Under the pieces are notes generated by a model that worked only from the letters and a program-made list of their open reading frames with translations, did no database searches and was not told where the DNA came from. Positions 12,679 to 23,508 of a stretch of 64,000 nt of DNA are shown here, piece after piece. Position numbers and translations under genes: made by a program. Positions within the stretch are counted from its first letter, which is position 1. Each line of letters opens with the position of its first letter. The stretch is from Piper betle (lineage: Eukaryota; Streptophyta; Magnoliopsida; Piperales; Piperaceae). The stretch covers positions 84,501 through 148,500 of the forward strand of contig JAURVB010013965.1 of NCBI GenBank assembly GCA_033002965.1, given 5' to 3'.

Positions 12679-14701
12679 ATGGCCGATCCATCGGAGACCG
12701 CCGCCGGCGAAACCTGCCGGCCGGAAGAGGCGCGGACGCCGCCGCCGGCATCTGCCCCGCTCTGCCGCTCTTGCGGTGCCGCCACTTCTGCCACGCCGAT
12801 CCCGCCCAACCCGTCCCCACCGCCCGTCTACCGCCCCATCCGAGCACCGGCCCTCAACCTCCCTCCCCTAACACCCAAGCGATCATCCTCACGCCGGTGC
12901 CGCATCCCGTCCACGTGCCGCCCCTCGACCCTCCATTCTCCTTCCAGACGCCGGTGAAGCGGATCGCCACCCAGGACGACGCCCGCCGCTTCCTCGACTC
13001 CCCGGCCGGAACCCATTTTCTGGGCTTCGTCGCCGCCCTCTCCTACTCCATCCGATCGCGCAAGCTCTCCGACCCCTGCCACTGCTCCGATTTCGTCCTC
13101 TCCCTCGTCCACCTCCTTCAAACCCTCCTCGACTGGGTCCGCGAGATCCCCCCGGCGCCACAGACCTCCCGGTACGGAAACCTCTCCTACCGCACCTGGC
13201 ATGAACTGGTGACGGGCTCCGCGGCCGACCTCCACCGGGGGATCCTTCCGGCGGACCTCGCCAGCGCGGCGGTGGAGTTGGTGCCTTACTTCCTCGACAG
13301 CTTCGGCAATCCGTTCAGGATCGACTACGGCACCGGCCACGAGACCAACTTCGCCGCATGGCTCTATTGCTTGGCAAGACTCGGCTTTTTGAAGGAGGAG
13401 GACTACCACGCTGTGGTGTCGAGGGTTTTCGTCAAGTACCTTGAGCTCATGAGGGAGTTGCAGACTGTGTATTGCCTTGAGCCGGCTGGGTCACATGGGG
13501 TTTGGGGCTTGGATGACTACCATTTCCTGCCGTTCATTTTTGGCGCGGCGCAGTTGATCGATCACAAGTACATGAAGCCAAAGTCGATCCATAACCCGGA
13601 CATCTTGGATAACTTCTCCAATGAGTATCTCTACTTGTCGTGCGTGGCGTTTGTGAAGAAGGTGAAGAAGGGGTGTTTGCTGAGCACTCACCTATGCTGG
13701 ATGATATCAGCGGCGTGCCCAACTGGGCGAAGGTGAATAGCGGGTTGCTCAAGATGTACAAAGCGGAGGTCTTGGAGAAAGTTCCCATCATGCAACATTT
13801 TCTTTTCGGCTCCATCATTGCATGGTGTGTGTGATTAATATTCTATTATGCTGCCCTGCTTCTTCATTGTTTACTACAGTTCTTGAGCTGAATTAAATCT
13901 TATTGATTTCATCATTACACGGTTCGTATGATTATATTTCTATTATGCTGCAATTCTCCTAGATATTGGCTCATTGCTTGCTAGCGGTACTTAATTGGAC
14001 TAATTCTTGTATATACCATTATTGCGTTGCATAATGGGTATGTTTCTCCTAGATATTTTTGTCATTCTTTACTGAAATTTTTTTCTATTAATCTACATCT
14101 TATAGAGCAAACTGCACCATCCCTCTTATTAGACGAGATAAATGGTTTCCAAAAATACGAGTGTTTAACTGCGAATTGTTATTGTCATTGGATGGCTAAT
14201 ATGAACAATAAGACCTCACCTCATTGTCTATATGCATGTGAAAGAAGTATGCCGTTGAGATATTTGTTTTGTGAAATTAAGCAAATCTTTGATTCCCCGT
14301 CTACATGATGTTTAATTTTGAATTGATAAAGATGTCGATATTGTTGTGTGTGATATGGTTTCTAAGGATAGATAGACTATCTGTTTATATAGAGATCGTT
14401 CATGGCTCTGTGTGACATTTGTTTTATTTGTTCTACTTCAATTTTTTGCAATGGTGATGAGGATAAGAGAGTGATTCCATGCTGTCTAATTTTTTGTATT
14501 GCAAAAAGTGTGACTCTACTGCTGTCGAAATAATCTTTTCTTTTGCGCTTCTAGGGAGTCATTATAAGTTTTCGAGCGTAGAATGGGAAGTTAAATTGAT
14601 AAGAAGCTTTCTTGGAGCATTATATGTGTTTTCTTGTCCTTTTCTAATTGTTTTTCCATGTATATAGTAAGCGCGCATTTCATTTTTTTTTCAGGGATTA
14701 G
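12679..14701 (+). CDS. PTPA: Serine/threonine protein phosphatase 2A activator (PTPA), two frameshifts
   Basis: PTPA (PF03095) is a prolyl isomerase-like, ATP-dependent activator of the PP2A catalytic subunit, acting in cytosol and nucleus. From the ATG at 12679 the frame shows the plant N terminus with a CRSCG cysteine motif and VYRPI. It must then shift at the C run 12865-12868 to continue as [10 protein letters not shown]. The core follows: [100 protein letters not shown] and [14 protein letters not shown] second shift at the G run 13670-13673 restores [20 protein letters not shown] and [20 protein letters not shown] donor at 13825 pairs with an AG ending at 14694, so the last exon adds only seven coding bases (14695-14701) and closes the protein as AWD-stop, like the AWE/KWE ends of other plant PTPAs. 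With both missing bases the spliced frame is 384 residues, the normal length. Confidence 0.92.
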
Positions 14702-15585
14702 CTTTCCAATGTGGTTGTGCTGGGGAAAGGCATATGTGGAGCTTCTTGGGTTCCTTTGGATGAACGCAGGTGTCAAATGCTTATCCTGACAAGACTTCAT
14801 TACTTACCTTTGAGAAAGTTAGATCAGACGAAGAATAGAGATGCGCTCATCTGCATGATTTGAAATGAATGGTTTTGTCTCTATTTTGACCATTATATTA
14901 TACGAAAAATGGTTTCGTCCATGAAAAGCTGAGATATTTAAGATGATTTTAAATTAATGAAATCCTAGTGCCTTTTTATAACTTGTTTTTGCTAGTACTT
15001 TGTGTAAAATTGAATGGGTATTGTCTCGTAGCCATGGCTCGACTTTCTTTAATGCTCCAATCTGGGGGAAACATCAGTTCACTAATTCTTGGTAAACAAA
15101 TAATAGTTTCTAGTGCTGCATGTCTAGAGAAAGAACTAGAACTAGAATCAAATGTGCATGGACGATTTTTACCATTGATAGAGCCATAGGTAGAGACGTG
15201 AAGTAATGTGGAATCGAGTGATGGTGATTATTTTATGACTTGGTTTCTCTGTTAGACTCGGAGATCTCGTCCAGAATTTTCGCTCTTCCTTGCTGTTCTG
15301 AAGATTAGTTGTATCGCTCCTTGTGGCTTTTAGATATTTTGTTGTTGGGACTTAGACCCTGTTGATTTCACCATCGTGCCTGCAGTTGTGATGTTAATGG
15401 TCAGCATTTCAGAAATTTTGTTTAAAAGAAAACATCAATAATAACATTTCAATCTATCTTGTTAAGGGTGGCCAAAAATCTAGCATTCCTTCTTTAATTT
15501 AGCTTAATATTTTATCCCCGGAAAGCGGTGGACAAGTCGTAGTTTTGAATTTTCTTTTACAGTGTGTAAAAGAAGATTGTGCGGG
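14702..15585. other. PTPA 3' UTR and flank
   Basis: AT-rich. The 3' UTR probably extends past 14800. No further gene seen. Confidence 0.45.
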
Positions 15586-15593
15586 ATGTCAAC

Positions 15594-16121
15594 TAGGGGT
15601 ATAAACAAGCCGAGGAGGATGTCAACTACGGGTATAAACAAGCCGGGCTGTGTTTGAATTTGATATTATTTTTGACAAGCATGCTTGAGCTTGTTTGAAA
15701 GCTTGACGAGCTTTGATGTAAACGAGCCGAGTTCGTCTAAAAATTTATAGTGTTTAGGTTTGACTCGTGTTTGATTCGTTATGTTTTTGAACCAAGTTTG
15801 AGTCGAGCGAATGTTTGTGTTTGGCTCGTGTTTGACTTATATAGGATCAAAATTCATTTCAAATATTATATAAGTTTAATGTGACCTTAATAATATTGAT
15901 AACCCAAGTCGAGCCGAGTATTTTTTCGATTTTAAACACATCGAGTTCGAGTTTCGAGCTAAGCTGAGCCGAACATTCCTTAGTTCAAGTTCTATTCGTT
16001 GTTCAATAAACTGTCCATTTTGAGTCGAGTATTTTTTCGAGTAGAAAATTAACGAGTACGAATTCAAGCCAAACTGAGCTGAACATAAAATGCTCACAAG
16101 CCAGGCTTGTTTACACCCCTA
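15594..16121. mobile_element. hAT-type MITE with perfect 8-bp target duplication
   Basis: The ends TAGGGGTATAAACAAGCC (15594-15611) and GGCTTGTTTACACCCCTA (16104-16121) are inverted repeats with one mismatch. Identical 8-bp copies ATGTCAAC flank the unit at 15586-15593 and 16122-16129. An 8-bp target duplication and TA-G..C-TA ends fit the hAT superfamily, and such TAGGGGTGTAAAC ends are common in plant non-autonomous hATs. The 528-bp interior repeats GAGCC/CGAG words and encodes nothing. The left end, including the target copy, is duplicated at 15619-15647. Confidence 0.88.
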
Positions 16122-16248
16122 ATGTCAACCGATACATTTTTGGATCAAACCAGATGGGGGCAGCATGAATTTAACTATAACATATAAAGATCATCAATGG
16201 CAACCCATTAATACTTACAATTGTAATTTTAAAAATTCAGCAATTAAT

Positions 16249-16250
<2 letters not shown>

Positions 16251-16294
<44 letters not shown>
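16251..16294. repeat. (TA)n microsatellite
   Basis: About 44 bp of perfect AT alternation next to the MITE and LTR block. Confidence 0.95.
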
Positions 16295-16296
<2 letters not shown>

Positions 16297-16497
16297 ATTC
16301 AACTCTTGTGCGCTGCCTGTTTTTCTAGCATACGCAAGACACCTGCTGGATCGAAATCCAGCGGCTCTCAATCCCCCCCTCCCGGTATTCTGCCTGCCAC
16401 CGGCGTCCCCTTTCCCCTGCCCTTGACGCCCCCCCCCACCCCCTAGCCGTTTCTCCCCACTGGTTCCCACATTTTCCGGCCCAACCCCCATTCCTTC

Positions 16498-16778
16498 TGT
16501 AACACCCCAAATCCGGTTCACACTCGTGAACCGAACCGGCATGTTACATGCCCCGGTTAGGTCGGCTAACCCGAACCTAACTCGTGTGGATCCAATCTCG
16601 GCGTCTTAAGATGAAGATCTAACTTACTATATGTATGTATGAATGCATAAAACCCTAACAGGATACTACATTGATGACATACAACCTAAATTTCACATCA
16701 TTACAATTACGATAAAAATTCTAAAATAAAACAGACAAGGTCTCCCCTAAAAGTGTAATTATGGGTCCACCCTGTCAA

Positions 16779-16825
<47 letters not shown>

Positions 16826-19351
16826 TGCATCCATGATTTCATTCACACAAAATCTAACATATTATAAATTCATTCTGAAGCTGGGGTTTCAACCCACCAC
16901 GCTTCCGTTGCGCATCTCTGATCATGTTCACATTCTATCATGTCTCATGCATTTGAACATGTCATTCACAATATAATAACATAACAACACAATATTAAAC
17001 ATTTAGAAATCTAACATGTGTGTGTGTACAAGACCTCATTGCTCTTTCGTCCAAGCTGGCTCCTCCAACTCGTGATTATTACCTACATATAGTATAAAAA
17101 CACGTCAGTAACAAGTGTTACTGGTCCGGAAAATAAAATAACTATAACAAGCTGGCTATGAGAGCAAACTCTCATATGAAAGAAAACATCATATACTCCA
17201 CGTGAACACTCTGAAGGGCACTACTGAGGAGCCACTGGGCTGCAGACCCGGTAGCATCCCGAACTTACTGATCTGCTGCTGGTACTGTGCCGCTCTCGGC
17301 ACTTCTTTTTCAGTACTTCTCGTGAAACTTTATCCTAAGCCCTCTCCTTACCTCCATATTTCTCCTGGCCTTGAGCACGAAGGCCGAGTACTCTCAGGCA
17401 GTTGCCTTCAGTACCCTTTGAACCACAAGTCTGGACATGCGCTGTACTAAACAGTACCCGTAAACCTCCACGTTCTCCAGGTGTGAGGAACTCAAACGCG
17501 GAGTTGTCAGGATCCCTCGGGAATGGAACAGTCCGCTGGCACTAATCCAGAGCCCGCTTTGACTATCACGACATCCTCTGCATGGTACATACAGTCGATT
17601 TCTCCATCTCTCATCTCACTGAAAACGCGAAAACTATATATATATATATATGGCTGGGTAGGGATTTATATAATAGGCCCGAAGGCAACTTGTGGTCAAT
17701 CTTGGTTTCGAAATCATCCTCAAGGGATCTCATCCTCGAAGGGTTATTAATCTGGAAAATGTTCGGTTAAATGGCCCGAGTTAAGTGGGATCCGATAAAA
17801 CGCCACTTAACCCGTCCTGCAAGCAATAAATTAAACATACAATAGAAAGAGTAAATCAGAGACGAGTCCTAAACGGACCTGGTAAAAGCTCCAAGCGTGT
17901 CATCGCGCCTAGGCGGCGAGCTCCTACTCCGTACCTACAAATCAAAACTAAATACTAACGCCCGCTAACTAAATGATGCATTAAAATCAATGAATACCAC
18001 ACACTGCATAATAATCATCCATCATAGTCAAATAATCATAAAAGAGAATAATCCTAACTCAAACTATTCATACTATATTTTATTATGTTTCTCTAAATTA
18101 CATCATGATCACTTATCATGCTCCAACTCATTTTATCTCATTAGCTCATTTACTATTCATTTACAATTCCTCAAATCATACCATCATTACTTCATCAGTA
18201 ATTAGGCATTATCATGATAAATAATCAGTCCTACCATGCTATGCTAATAATCATCAATTTAAATAATCAAATTAGAGGTAATTATACCTCACATTGTCGG
18301 CAATCGGCGACGGCTAGGGTTCTGTTGCGTGTCTCGGAGCTCGAATTCGGCGCTCCCCGGCGTCCGACGTTCGATCGGGCTCAACTGGGTGAGCCCCGCA
18401 GAAGATCCGGTGAATTCTAGCGAATTCTAGAAATTCCGATTTTCTGGCGGTTTTTCGGTAGCTACTGGCGGTTTTCCGGCGGCTTCCGGTGGTTTTCCGG
18501 TGACAATCGCCGGCGGCGTCTACTGGCCAGAAAGTGGTCGTGTTGGGTACCCTCGGAACCGGCTCGGCGAGCCTGACTCATCTACGAGGTCGACGCGGGC
18601 AACGGAGGTGGTGGCTCGCCGAAAAATGCATAAGATGGAGCGGCGGCGATGGGTCGCTAGATCCAGCCGACTAGGCCGGCGATGGCCTCCGCTCTGGTCG
18701 GGAAAGGCAGCTGAGGGGTCGAGGACGTCGAGCCGACCATCTGATCGTGGTGGCGTCGGTCGGCGGCGGCGACGCCGTGGCCGGGCTAGGCGGCGTCGGC
18801 CGTGGTGGCGGTGGCGCGCGAACAGGGGCGGCGCGGCAGCTAGGGTTTGGGTGTGGGGGAGAAAAGGTCGGGGGTGGAGAAGAAATGGTTGGGTGGCAAA
18901 CTTGTAATTAAGACTGGACTTGTCTCCGGCTCGAGTCAAGTATAATAACTAAGTCATATTAAATCCTAAAAAATTCATAAAAATCGGGAAAAATCCCGTA
19001 AAATCAAACAACACCAAAAAAATCATAATGATATGCTCTAGAACTATGAACCTACCCAAAATGCCCGCAACGTGTCCTAACGCGGTAAATGGCCTAAAAC
19101 TAATTCTACAATCCATTATATATCATAATAAAAAAATGAACTGCATACTCTCATATATTCTGATAACTCATTCTTTTCTGCTGTGTTCATGACGTTATCA
19201 TCATATACTTGGGTACACATGACCCTCATGGCTCATACACGAGACCGGCGTCGGCTCAGTACACGTGTTCTGAAACTGACTCGACTCAAAAATAACGGTC
19301 GAACCGACCGGTTCTGAATATAAAACCCTGACTTGAATCGTGGGTTTTACA
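16498..19351 (-). mobile_element. 2.85-kb solo LTR (copy A) with perfect 5-bp target duplication
   Basis: On the minus strand the element begins TGTAAAACCC and ends GGGGTGTTACA, so it has the TG...CA ends of an LTR. CCTTC flanks it on both sides (16493-16497 and 19352-19356), a perfect 5-bp target duplication, so this is one complete insertion. No gag, pol or second LTR lies within it, which makes a solo LTR the simplest reading. It aligns end to end, inverted, with the 50907-53764 copy; shared segments include GTAGGTACGG...GGAGCTCGCCGCC and the CACTTAAC/GCGTTTTATC block. A GC-rich core at about 18300-18900 contains repeated CCGGAAAACC words. LTR size and the TGTAACACCCC-type terminus resemble Ty3/gypsy Tekay/Del elements, but the family is inferred only. 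Confidence 0.85.
16781..16816. repeat. (TA)n microsatellite inside LTR copy A
   Basis: About 36 bp of TA alternation followed by CACACACA. Copy B has only a short TATATATATG at a different place, so the run expanded after insertion. Confidence 0.85.
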
Positions 19352-19356
19352 CCTTC

Positions 19357-19766
19357 CCCCTCCCTGCGCTGCTACCGCCACCCCAGTCATGCCTGCTTCC
19401 TCTGTTTCCCAATTGTCGTCGGCGGTATTTTATTGGGGGAAGGAAGGGAGGCGTTGGGGTGGTGGCGACAGCGTTGGTCAGCGAGTGGTGGGGTGGTGCG
19501 GCAAAACATAGGGGGGTGTAGCGCGATCGGTTAGTAGGGGAAGAAATAGGGGAGAAAATGCTTGGGGTAGTTTTGTAATAAAAATTTGACTCAATCTCGA
19601 TTCGAGTCAATATTACGAAATACATCTCGAAAAATATAAAAATATACAGTAAAATATTATAAAATAAAAAAATCGAGTTCTAACTTGAATAACATGCTCT
19701 AAACCTAATAACTCACCCAAAATTAATAAATAATGCGTCTTAATGCAATAAACGGCTTTTGCAATC

Positions 19767-19820
<54 letters not shown>

Positions 19821-19870
19821 GGGCACACTCTTATATATTCTGATAACTCGTTTTTTTTATATATATTCAT
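19357..19870 (-). mobile_element. Older, degraded relative of the 2.85-kb LTR
   Basis: From about 19520 this segment repeats, in the same orientation and order, blocks found at 18850-19170 of copy A: the GTAATTAAGACT / TTTTGTAATAAAAATTTGAC region with CTCGATTCGAGTCAA, then ATGCTCTA..CC, ACCCAAAAT, TAA(C/T)GC..TAAA(T/C)GGC and TCATATATTCTGATAACTC. It is much more diverged than copy B. Copy A therefore seems to have landed inside or beside an older family member. A (TA)n run at 19768-19817 interrupts it. Confidence 0.65.
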
Positions 19871-20810
19871 CAGGTCATGTGTAAATATAGCAGAGCTCTA
19901 TCCTCTCAGAATTCGTAAACAAATCGATGCCCGTATTGATGACATATTCAAGGATGACTAGGCTCTCATTAAGAACATTTAAATTAGCCGCAGAATTTCA
20001 ATCTTGCTCTCATCAAACTAGTTTCTTTCATGATTTGTTATTTTAATATTAAAGCAATATCTAAAATTCTGATGAATTAAAGCAATTCTTTTAATCAAAC
20101 TTATTAGATCCGGCCTTGCTATTATGCTTCCAAGAGTTGTTAGAAAGTGAAACGTCAGAACACAGCATAGGCAAAACACACGAGAGTCATCTCATTTAAT
20201 TTTCTTCTACATAATGAATACAAGTACAAACCATGAAAAATCATGTCTGGCAAACACATTAAAAAATGTATGCAAAAATTAAAACTTTCGTAGCTATCAT
20301 AGTCGTTCTCCATCACTGATTTGAAATTCGCCATCATTGCACCGACTCCCCTGAATATACTCCACGACCCCACTTTCAGATTGAACATTTTTTTCCTATA
20401 TATTTACAAACAAAACATGGAAACTAATCACATAAATTATAAAGAACAAAGATCAAAACAAGGTTTGTGTTGGTTAACATTACCGATGTCCTACAATTGC
20501 TGGGCAAGTGCGCTTATCATACCCAACTCACCGTTTGTTGCAACTATGGCATAGCCTATCTTTTACCATATGCTCCATTGCAAGTTCTTTATTACTCTTC
20601 CACCTTTTACCATTTCTTTTTGTTTTTGATTGTGCCGGTGGATATAGTTGTATTCAATGAGGTAACTTTAAATTTAATACCTGATTATTTAACACTTTCA
20701 TTTACCACATCTTCTACCAATTTCTCTATTTCTATAAATTTTTGCTTAACAAGTTTAAATTTCTCAAATCATAAATATGCCTTTTTGGCCCATCGATTGA
20801 ATATAGAATG

Positions 20811-20866
20811 CGGGCGGGGGCGGGGTGGAAGCGAGAGGGGGGTTAAAATGCTCAGTAGAGCGGGGG
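20811..20866 (+). other. G-rich tract with quadruplex potential
   Basis: GGGCGGGGGCGGGG at 20812-20825, then runs of six and seven Gs at about 20836 and 20862, with short spacers. This meets the four-run rule for an intramolecular G-quadruplex and stands out from the AT-rich surroundings. Confidence 0.6.
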
Positions 20867-21531
20867 GGCAAGTGGGGATTGAGAGCCTCTTTTCCAAAAC
20901 ATGGATTCCACTTTATTTCACCGGGTGGACTTTGGCCACTTGGCAGTATGAGCTTGGTATCATCAGCACATGCACATGATTTGCATAACAAGTAAATATG
21001 AATGGCCAGTGGTGCAATTCGGAAGTGATGACTACCTTAACGTATCGGTCCGACGTCGGATAAGGCATTGATCATGTCTATCCACTTAACTTTGGGCAAA
21101 TAATCAATCGTCCACGGTCAAAATTCTTTAGTCAAGTCGGTCACAATTAGATACGGTCCAAATTCAATTCATATAGAAAATTATTTTCATCTCATATTTA
21201 TTTTATTATTTAATTATTTTTTCTCATAAGCAACTAATATCTCATTTATATAACCATTATTTCTTTTATTTTTCTTAGTTTCTCCCATATCAATTAGTAT
21301 AAAAATTAAAATTATTTTTTCAAAAAAATATTTAAATAAAGAAATTTTACATTATGATAGGAAAATTTAAAAAATAAAATTAATGTGAAATCTATAGCTA
21401 GATGTGCCTCAAACAAACCCTCTATTAGAATTGAAAGTTTATTTAGTGTTCATCTTATTGGAAGCCTAAGTAGGAGATTGTAAGGAGTAAGCAAATTGAT
21501 TATAAAATATTTATCGAATGAACCAATACGA

Positions 21532-21816
21532 AATGATTTAGAGAATTATTTGGATGAACCAATTATTCCTTTTATAAATAAGGTAGATGAGCAATTTGAT
21601 ATATTATAGTGGTAGAGATTGAACAAAGTAAAATAATATATTTTAGAAAAAATTGTTCAAGATATTTTAACGATTTATATGTCAACCGTCCCCTCCAAAT
21701 CGACATTTAGTATTAGAGAATAAATAATTGACTCAACTAGGAATAACTTGAGATCAAAAACACTTGAAGTTTTGATAAATGTCTATAATTGGTTGAGAAG
21801 TGAATATAAAATTAAT
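21532..21816 (+). pseudogene. hAT transposase C-terminal relic (dimerisation region)
   Basis: One frame through this segment, with several stops, reads NDLENYLDEP, then after stops QDILTIYMSTVPSKSTFS, IIDSTRNNLRSKTLEVL and NWLRSE. This follows the plant hAT dimerisation region (DUF/Dimer_Tnp_hAT), where DIL-IPVSTVASE-TFS is followed by a glycine-arginine position, then IID--R--L-P-TLEAL and NWLR. Stop codons in the frame show it is dead. It is a candidate source family for the non-autonomous hAT elements in the window, but that link is not shown. Confidence 0.75.
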
Positions 21817-22614
21817 TTATATTTTATGTCCATGTATTTTGTATTTTTAATATATTTTTCTTTTACTACTATATAATTTACTTGTAAAGAAACAACCATA
21901 TTTATTATCAAATTTATTTGAAACAATGAACATTAAAGAATAAAAAGATATTAATGATTGTATTGATGAAAATAATATTTTAATATCTTCATATCTATAA
22001 TAAGCATGTGAAAATATTATATTTAGTTTTTACTTTTTAATATTTATAAAATATTTTTACAAGTAATTAACTCATTTATATATATATATATATTTTCATA
22101 TAGGTAAGCTATATTGGATGAAGAATCAACTATTAGAATATTTTGTCTTGAAAATATATATAACATTAGACTATATTTTGATGTCAAATATTACTTTAAA
22201 GCTTTTATACATTAATTATTTTTTGTTTGACTTAGAATTATATAGGAATTAAATTTTAAAAATTTAGTAAATTATGATACTAATTAAAAATATTCTAACT
22301 ATATAGTAAATAATTTGATATGATTGTTAATATGAATATATTATTCTAAATTCTTAAATATGAGGATAATTTTTATCTTTTTTTCTATATAAGTTATTTT
22401 AGGTTATTTTAAATATTAAATATTAATTTTATGTACAAACTTAATTAATTATAATGAATATCATGTTTAAAATTTTTATAAAATATAATATTAATATTTT
22501 AAATATTAAAAATATTATATTATTGATATAAAATATCAAATAATCGATCGATTATTTTACCGAACAAAAAAATAAATACCATGTACAATTTATTTTTAGT
22601 CGGCCAAATTCAAC

Positions 22615-23508
22615 TTGAACTCGGTAATTCCAGCGTCCGCGCTGCACACAACATGCGAATTTGTAGCCAATTCTCGTCTCTTCCCTCTGTCACCCCCGCC
22701 GGCACGTCCGCCGTCCTTGTCACCGACGAATTGCTTCGGAGTTCGTCGGTCCTCATTTAGCGACAACCTGAGGTCATCTTCTACTCCCCTCTTCCATCCT
22801 CTCTGCTCTCCTCGTCTTCCGGTTTCTTTCTCCGAGTGCGCGCTGATACCGGCGCTGTCGAAAATTGAACTATCTTTATGGATGTTTAAATGTATTACAT
22901 CGAATTAGTGCTTGTTTGATTAGGGGATCGATGATCTACATTTTGATGATTTTTTCCCCCTAATTGGTTACCAATTTCATACTCTACCTAGATCTTAAGG
23001 TATATGATGTATGTTATCTATCTTCTTGTTCGTTGTTCTTGATGGATTGAATGATTTTGATCGTAGCAGTGTTCGTTTATGGAGGATTTTGAGGTGTGGA
23101 GTGCGGGTTCCATTTGGGCTTTCAGATTCCCGACTTGCTTGAATCAAAATTCGAGCTATCAAATGTCTCAATTCCTTCTTAATTGTGCGAGCATGATCTG
23201 GATTTGAAGAATTGGTGGTTGTCTGGTGCTGGCGAGTGTTAATCGAGTAACAAAAACACTGCTAATCCTATAAACCTCTGCTGTTGAAAGATTTATTGTG
23301 TTGGAAAAACCAATTTTTTGGGTTGGACGAGGTAATAGCTTAGTGTTGGTCGTCCATATTGTGCATACTTCTGAATGCAGTGTTTTGCATACATCTTGTT
23401 CTTTTCTTTCTCTTTTTTTGCCTGGAAGTGCATTAATAGCTGCATTTTGAATTTTTAGGGCTTCAAGCTATCAACATTTTATATGTGCATAGGATTTGTC
23501 TTGCGGGA
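22615..23508 (+). other. Probable 5' leader exon and intron of the F-box gene
   Basis: A GC-rich segment at 22615-22910, unlike the AT-rich DNA around it, is followed by intron-like T-rich DNA with a polypyrimidine-AG at about 23456, just before the first coding exon. A leader intron is the likely arrangement. No conserved protein is seen in the leader. Confidence 0.4.

Larger units (their letters stand above)
19871..22614. other. AT-rich intergenic DNA with transposon relics
   Basis: No intact gene. It contains a G-rich tract at 20811-20866 and a hAT transposase relic at 21532-21816, listed separately. A (TA)n run is near 22077-22092. Confidence 0.6.

Noticed and set aside
16338..16365. Hairpin CTGGATCGAAATCCAG resembling a tRNA-Ser anticodon arm
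   Set aside because: No acceptor stem, D arm, T arm or A/B box sequences fit around it.
18500..18939. Arg- and Pro-rich open frames on both strands in the GC-rich LTR core
   Set aside because: They lie inside the LTR, are compositional, and correspond to no domain. The equivalent frames in copy B differ.
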